From: Anaerolineales bacterium | GTDB lineage: Bacteria > Chloroflexota > Anaerolineae > Anaerolineales > Villigracilaceae | Length of the DNA: 9,148 bases | Reading direction: 5' to 3' | NCBI GenBank assembly: GCA_025966435.1 | Contig: JAICRQ010000106.1 | Span: 1-9,148, forward strand | Part shown: positions 5,546 to 9,148 of the stretch, piece after piece | Layout of the letters: each line of letters opens with the position of its first letter | Position numbering within the stretch: position 1 is the stretch's first letter | Translations under genes and position numbers: made by a program | Notes under the pieces: model-generated | Database searches by the model: none | Told to the model about the DNA's origin: nothing | What the model saw: only the letters and a program-made list of their open reading frames with translations

Positions 5546-6361
5546 ATGAGACAAAAATCGTTTTTCTTGATTCCGTTCGTCCTGACATTATTTGCCTGCA
5601 CCCTGACGTCCACGCCGATACCCACTCTGATTATTGAAACGGATATACCGGCGAACACATCCTTCCCGCCAGCGACCGACACGCCGCTCATGTCAACTGC
5701 AACACAAACGGTTTCCGTAACAGCGACCGAAACGTTGGCGGAAACACCCTCCGCCTCCGAAACGGCAAGCCCATTTCCATCCAATACAGGCCTCCCCACC
5801 GTGGAAAGCTTGGAAGCTCGCGTGACCGCTGACCGGCTGAGCTGTCGCTATGGACCCGGTCCGGAATATCTGTACTTGTTCGCGTTCCGCGGGGGTACTC
5901 CTATTAAGTTAATCGGCCGCGTGGATGCCGAGAATTGGAACTGGGTGCTGGTCGAAAACCAGGTTCCTTGTTGGGTCAGTGCGAATTTCATCGAAGTCCA
6001 AGGGGATATTCTGAGCCTGCCCATTATGTACCCGGATATCGCGAAACTCCCGATTACGCCCTATTACCCGCCTTCCGAAGTACTCAGCGCCCAGCGAAAA
6101 CCTTTCACCAATGAAGTGACGGTCTCGTGGGTAGAGGTGCCGGTCAGCCTGGGAGATTATGAAGACGACTCGATGCAGACATACATTATCGAAGTCTGGC
6201 GCTGCCAGGCTGGAGAATTGATCTTCGATCCGCTGGCAACGCGTCTTGCGTTCATCTCCTTCGTCGATGAGCCGGGGTGCACGGACCCATCCCACGGGCG
6301 CGTCTGGGTGCAGGAAAAGCATGGCTATGCTGGTCCGGCTGAGATTCCGTGGCCTGAATAG
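5546..6361 (+). CDS. Secreted lipoprotein with Thr/Ser-rich linker and bacterial SH3 domain
   Basis: A 271-aa predicted surface lipoprotein. The N-terminus has a charged start (MRQK), a hydrophobic core and a lipobox LFAC with the lipidated cysteine at C18. Residues 19-88 are a Thr/Ser/Pro-rich, probably extended tether (for example TPLMSTATQTVSVTATETLA). Residues about 90-152 look like a bacterial SH3 domain: RVTADRLSCRYGPGPEYLYL, GTPIKLIGR and a W-rich WNWVLVENQVPCWVSANFIE, with C100 and C142 placed to form a disulfide. The last 120 residues form a second region with C220 and C245, beta-rich in appearance, that I do not recognise. SH3 domains of this type usually bind cell-wall or protein ligands; the ligand here is unknown. 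It is flanked by terminators on both sides, so it is monocistronic. Confidence 0.85.
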   Translation: MRQKSFFLIPFVLTLFACTLTSTPIPTLIIETDIPANTSFPPATDTPLMSTATQTVSVTATETLAETPSASETASPFPSNTGLPTVESLEARVTADRLSCRYGPGPEYLYLFAFRGGTPIKLIGRVDAENWNWVLVENQVPCWVSANFIEVQGDILSLPIMYPDIAKLPITPYYPPSEVLSAQRKPFTNEVTVSWVEVPVSLGDYEDDSMQTYIIEVWRCQAGELIFDPLATRLAFISFVDEPGCTDPSHGRVWVQEKHGYAGPAEIPWPE

Positions 6362-6402
6362 CTCTCTAGACGCTGGCAGCTGCCTCCCAGAGAACTTTAT
6401 TG

Positions 6403-6441
6403 ATATAAAACCGCCAATTTTACGAAAAGGCGGTTTTATAT
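6403..6441 (+). terminator. Intrinsic terminator after the SH3 lipoprotein gene
   Basis: ATATAAAACCGCC (6403-6415) and GGCGGTTTTATAT (6429-6441) are perfect 13-bp complements around a 13-nt loop. The T-run is inside the right arm (TTTTATAT), giving an A-rich left and T-rich right side, so the structure could terminate transcription from either strand. Confidence 0.85.
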
Positions 6442-6447
6442 TCAAGA

Positions 6448-6470
6448 TTCCTAAAAGAAGTTTTAGGGAA
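6448..6470. other. Short palindrome just upstream of the ABC operon promoter
   Basis: CCTAAAA (6450-6456) and TTTTAGG (6461-6467) are perfect arms around GAAG; the outer TT/AA extend them past one bulged G. It ends 14 nt before the -35 box, a position suited to an activator or repressor site. It could also be a chance palindrome. Confidence 0.35.
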
Positions 6471-6483
6471 ATCAATATGGGTA

Positions 6484-6512
6484 TTGACAATCGTGAATAA
6501 ATATTGTAATAT
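6484..6512 (+). promoter_or_regulatory. Strong sigma-70-type promoter of the ABC exporter operon
   Basis: A perfect -35 TTGACA (6484-6489), a 17-nt spacer and -10 TAATAT (6507-6512) preceded by TG. Transcription should start near 6519, leaving a leader of about 77 nt. The surrounding DNA is AT-rich. This is the best promoter in the window. Confidence 0.88.
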
Positions 6513-6539
6513 TGAATTATAAGTTCATCAATACATGAA
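6513..6539. promoter_or_regulatory. Possible operator: alternating TGAA/TTCA half-sites at the ABC operon start
   Basis: TGAA (6513-6516), TTCA (6524-6527) and TGAA (6536-6539) alternate in orientation at 11-12-nt intervals, about one DNA turn each, spanning the expected start site near 6519. A repressor binding here would block transcription. The half-sites are only 4 bp, and the region is AT-rich, so chance is possible. Confidence 0.3.
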
Positions 6540-6595
6540 TTTAATCAAATCGCACTTCCAGTTTTCTGAAATTCAGTTCAAGAAGGAGAATTTCC

Positions 6596-7648
6596 ATGGC
6601 TGAACTTGCAATTGAAGCCAAACAGCTTGTAAAAAAGTTCCCCGCACGCCCTGGCACAGGCGACAAAGGTGCGGACGCTAATGCCTCCCCAGCCCCTCGG
6701 CGGAGGTTTTTTGCTAAGAAAGAGCCAAAAGCCATGTTCACCGCCGTGAACGGCGTGGACTTGCAGATCGAGCGCGGCGAGATCTTCGGGCTGTTAGGTC
6801 CGAATGGCGCGGGGAAGTCCACGACCATTCGCATGCTCTGCACCCTGCTCGAGCCCACTAGCGGTACCGCTCAGGTGAACGGCTTTGATATCGTCAAGCA
6901 GGCGAATGATGTGCGTCGCAGCCTGGGAACCGTCCTGGCAGGAGAACGCAGCATTTACTGGAAGTTAACCGGGCGCGAAAACCTCGAGTATTTCGCGGCG
7001 CTGTATCACATCCCCGCGGAGATTGCGAAGAAACGCGTCGAGGAACTTATCGAACGTATGGAGATCAAAGATCGCTCGAACGAGCTGGTCGAAAAATATT
7101 CAACTGGCATGCGGCAACGCATCGCGATCGCTAAAGCGCTCCTGGCTCGCCCGCCTATTCTCCTTTTGGATGAACCCACGCTCGGGCTGGATCCCCAGGC
7201 GGCTCGCCGCGTAAGGGAGCTGATCGCTGAACTGAAGCAGGAGGGACATACGATCCTGCTCACCACCCACTACATGGAAGAGGCTGACCAGCTCTCCGAC
7301 CGCATCGGCATTATCGATACAGGCAAGGTTATCGCGCTCGACACCCCGGAGGGACTCAAACGCCGCATCGACCAGCAGGAAATTATCCGCCTAGAGCTCA
7401 CGGGCTGGCATGATGACCTGGCTGACAAGCTCAAGAGCATCTCCGGAATTGAAAATCTGACAACACGCCAGCAGGGTGAGGCAGATTTGTGGGAAGTGAA
7501 CCTGCACGCGCAAAACAGCCGACTCGCTTTACCACGCATCGTGGAAAGTATCAGCGGGAATGGCACGCGCCTCGTCAATATGAACATTGTCAAGCCATCA
7601 CTCGAAGACGTATTCATCCATCTGACCGGTAAAGCATTAAGAGATTAG
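6596..7648 (+). CDS. ABC exporter ATP-binding protein (DrrA/CcmA-like, COG1131 type)
   Basis: A 350-aa cytoplasmic ATPase subunit that powers the ABC-2 permeases encoded next to it. Motifs: Walker A GPNGAGKST (68-76), signature YSTGMRQR (168-175; STGM replaces SGGQ, common in DrrA-like ATPases), Walker B ILLLDEPTLGLDP (188-200; D192/E193) and H-loop TTH (H225). A C-terminal accessory domain (about 262-345), ending in PSLEDVFIHLTG, is typical of drug and antibiotic exporters. Two oddities: residues about 16-46 form a Gly/Ala/Pro/Arg-rich insertion (ARPGTGDKGADANASP, PRRRFF) between the first strand and the usual AVNGV segment, and the Q-loop region (VLAGERSIYW, 113-122) lacks the conserved glutamine. 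GAAGGAGA at 6582-6589 precedes ATG 6596. The stop is 9 nt before the next start, so the genes form an operon. Confidence 0.95.
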   Translation: MAELAIEAKQLVKKFPARPGTGDKGADANASPAPRRRFFAKKEPKAMFTAVNGVDLQIERGEIFGLLGPNGAGKSTTIRMLCTLLEPTSGTAQVNGFDIVKQANDVRRSLGTVLAGERSIYWKLTGRENLEYFAALYHIPAEIAKKRVEELIERMEIKDRSNELVEKYSTGMRQRIAIAKALLARPPILLLDEPTLGLDPQAARRVRELIAELKQEGHTILLTTHYMEEADQLSDRIGIIDTGKVIALDTPEGLKRRIDQQEIIRLELTGWHDDLADKLKSISGIENLTTRQQGEADLWEVNLHAQNSRLALPRIVESISGNGTRLVNMNIVKPSLEDVFIHLTGKALRD

Positions 7649-7657
7649 GAATTCGAC

Positions 7658-8524
7658 ATGCAAACTTCTCTTACAGGCTCCCTGGGCAAACCCGGTTTTG
7701 GATCTGACCTGCGCGCCCTCTTTACAGTCATGTGGCGTGAGTGGGTGATCTTTACGCGCTATCCAAGCTGGATCATTGCCATGTTCATCTGGCCGTTGAT
7801 CTTCCCCATGCTCTACATCCTCACCGCGCGCGCTCTTGCCGGTCCGGACGGAACTGGTATGGCGGTATTTATGGCAACCACCGGCGCCACAGACTTCATT
7901 GGCTACATTGTGATCGGCACAACCGTCTGGATGTGGCAGAACATCGTGCTCTGGGATGTGGGCTTTGCGCTACGCAACGAGCAGATGCGCGGCACATTGG
8001 AGTCCAACTGGCTCTCGCCCACCTGGAGATTTTCCTACCTGCTCGGGCATACCGGTCCACAAATCGTTTCCATGCTGATGTTCATCACAATTACCGCCAT
8101 CGAGTTTGGGCTCTTGTTTGGCATCCAGTTGAATGGCAGTATCTGGATGATCCTGCTAATGATGCTTGCTGCAGTTCCCGCCATTTACGGATTGGGCTTC
8201 GCGTTTGCCAGTTTGGTCATCACAGTGAAGGAAGCAAATGCGTTCGTGTTCCTGATTCGCGGGCTGGTGATGATCTTCTGCGGCATCACGTTTCCGGTCA
8301 GCCTTTTGCCGGGCTGGATGCAATCCATTGCAAAATGGCTTCCACAGACCTACTTGATCAATGGAATGCGCTCCGCCGCGTTTTCAAATGCAGGCATTCG
8401 CGAGCTTGCACCAGACTTAATCCCGTTGCTTTTGTTCGGCACCTTCTGGCTGGTCGTCGGGTATTTCACCTTCTTATGGATGGAACGCCGCGCTCGCCGT
8501 ACCGGTGCGATTGGACAGTATTAG
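7658..8524 (+). CDS. ABC-2 type permease (first of two paralogs)
   Basis: A 288-aa inner-membrane protein, the membrane half of the exporter driven by the upstream ATPase. A cytoplasmic N-terminus (about 1-35, ending in MWREWVIFTRYPS) is followed by about six hydrophobic helices: roughly residues 38-57, 78-100, 132-155, 160-190, 200-222 and 250-275. The loop RNEQMRGTLESNWLSP after the second helix is the conserved coupling segment of ABC-2 permeases, and LPQTYLINGMR near the end is the matching C-terminal motif. The substrate cannot be read; drugs, lipids or polyketides are all possible. AGGA lies 7-10 nt before ATG 7658. The next gene begins 9 nt after the stop and encodes a related permease, so the pair is probably a heterodimer. 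Confidence 0.92.
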   Translation: MQTSLTGSLGKPGFGSDLRALFTVMWREWVIFTRYPSWIIAMFIWPLIFPMLYILTARALAGPDGTGMAVFMATTGATDFIGYIVIGTTVWMWQNIVLWDVGFALRNEQMRGTLESNWLSPTWRFSYLLGHTGPQIVSMLMFITITAIEFGLLFGIQLNGSIWMILLMMLAAVPAIYGLGFAFASLVITVKEANAFVFLIRGLVMIFCGITFPVSLLPGWMQSIAKWLPQTYLINGMRSAAFSNAGIRELAPDLIPLLLFGTFWLVVGYFTFLWMERRARRTGAIGQY

Positions 8525-8533
8525 GTGACAAAT

Positions 8534-9148
8534 ATGGAAATCAACACTTTATCTCAGCCTACTCTTCAGAACCAGTTACGAGCATTGTATGTGATTGCCC
8601 GCAAAGATTGGAAAGTGTTCTGGCGCTATCCGTTGAACGCGTTCTCGCACATCTTCCAACCCATCATCTGGATCACGCCTGTCTATTTTATGGGCAAGGC
8701 ATTTAGCACTGATGGAGAGGCGCTGGGCTTTGCCGCCTACAGCGGCACAAGCGACTACATGTCCTTTATCCTGCTTGGGACGGTGCTGACCAACTTTATC
8801 CTGACGGTGTTCTGGGGAATGGGTTATGCCCTCAAAAATGATATGGATGCAGGGGTTCTGGAATCCAACTGGCTTACACCGGTTCCTCGTCTGCTGATTC
8901 TTGTAGGAAGAACACTAAGCAGTTTGCTGGTCACCGCGATCACATCCGCCATCATGCTCCTCATTGCAGGCGCGCTGTTCGGCTTCCAGCCAACTGGCAA
9001 CACGCTGGCGGCATTTCTGACAGCCATTCCCATGTTGATCGGTCTCTATGGCTTCGGCTTTGCCTTTGCCGCCGTCGTGCTCCTGATGCGGGAAGCGAAT
9101 ACTCTTGTGGACGTCAGCAGCTTTCTCGTGCAGGGATTCTCCGGGACG
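8534..9148 (+). CDS. ABC-2 type permease (second paralog), truncated by the window end
   Basis: An open frame of 205 codons without a stop, running off the right edge. It begins MEINTLSQPTLQNQLRALYV, followed by a cytoplasmic segment IARKDWKVFWRYPLNAFSH and several hydrophobic helices. It is clearly paralogous to the upstream permease: KNDMDAGVLESNWLTP matches RNEQMRGTLESNWLSP, LYGFGFAFAAVVLLMREANT matches IYGLGFAFASLVITVKEANA, and the FQP segment matches the FGIQL region. The missing C-terminus should hold one or two more helices and the stop. ATG 8534 has GGTGA (8524-8528) as a Shine-Dalgarno sequence overlapping the previous stop; an in-frame GTG at 8525 would add three residues. The tandem copies suggest gene duplication followed by assembly as a heterodimer. 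Confidence 0.92.
   Translation, partial: MEINTLSQPTLQNQLRALYVIARKDWKVFWRYPLNAFSHIFQPIIWITPVYFMGKAFSTDGEALGFAAYSGTSDYMSFILLGTVLTNFILTVFWGMGYALKNDMDAGVLESNWLTPVPRLLILVGRTLSSLLVTAITSAIMLLIAGALFGFQPTGNTLAAFLTAIPMLIGLYGFGFAFAAVVLLMREANTLVDVSSFLVQGFSGT

Noticed and set aside
5909..6490. - strand open frame over the SH3 lipoprotein and its terminator
   Set aside because: It crosses a strong terminator and the coding region of a convincing lipoprotein; no domain is recognisable.
7741..8706. 321-codon + strand open frame overlapping the two permeases
   Set aside because: The translation is His/Arg/Cys-rich with no domain and covers the end of one permease and the start of the next; both are real genes in the other frames.
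1..9148. CRISPR array, transposon ends, prophage or defence island
   Set aside because: No direct-repeat and spacer pattern, transposase, integrase, phage or defence gene is visible; gene spacing and operon structure look like an ordinary chromosome.

Overview
The window looks like a chromosomal stretch of a free-living bacterium, most likely a Chloroflexota (Anaerolineae-like) genome. This placement is inferred from the gene mix and style: moderate GC, an RNHCP-domain protein, a Thr/Ser/Pro-rich SH3 lipoprotein, an actinobacterial-type SseA/SufE pair and an intergenic palindromic repeat. No marker gene proves it. All supported genes are on the + strand, in several transcription units separated by intrinsic terminators.

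Layout. Positions 1-34 hold the terminator of a gene outside the window. Positions 243-1705 hold rsgA (ribosome-assembly GTPase), whose stop overlaps the start of an RNHCP-domain zinc-ribbon-like protein (ATGA overlap); a strong terminator follows. Positions 1863-3128 encode a 12-TM MFS exporter. A good sigma-70-type promoter at 3145-3172 then starts a leader of about 225 nt. The leader has a 14-codon ORF with two Cys codons, a hairpin and a 12-bp terminator-like stem, and it precedes sseA (two-domain thiosulfate sulfurtransferase, active-site CRIGERS). sufE (sulfur acceptor, VPEC motif) follows, separated from sseA by a palindromic repeat with 14-bp arms.

After two stem-loops comes a small XRE-type regulator (about 127 aa, ending before a terminator), then an SH3-domain lipoprotein with its own terminator. 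A consensus promoter (TTGACA-N17-TAATAT) then drives a three-gene DrrAB-like ABC exporter: one ATPase and two paralogous ABC-2 permeases. The second permease runs off the window end.

Functional logic. rsgA and the RNHCP gene are translationally coupled, suggesting a shared ribosome- or RNA-related role. sseA and sufE form a sulfur-handling pair like the one I recall in mycobacteria (sseA next to a sufE-like gene). The ATPase and two permeases probably form a heterodimeric exporter of unknown substrate. The most interesting non-coding element is the structured leader upstream of sseA, a candidate cysteine-responsive attenuator or independent small RNA. Otherwise the window is mostly ordinary housekeeping and transport genes; I see no CRISPR, tRNA, rRNA, transposase, phage or defence genes.
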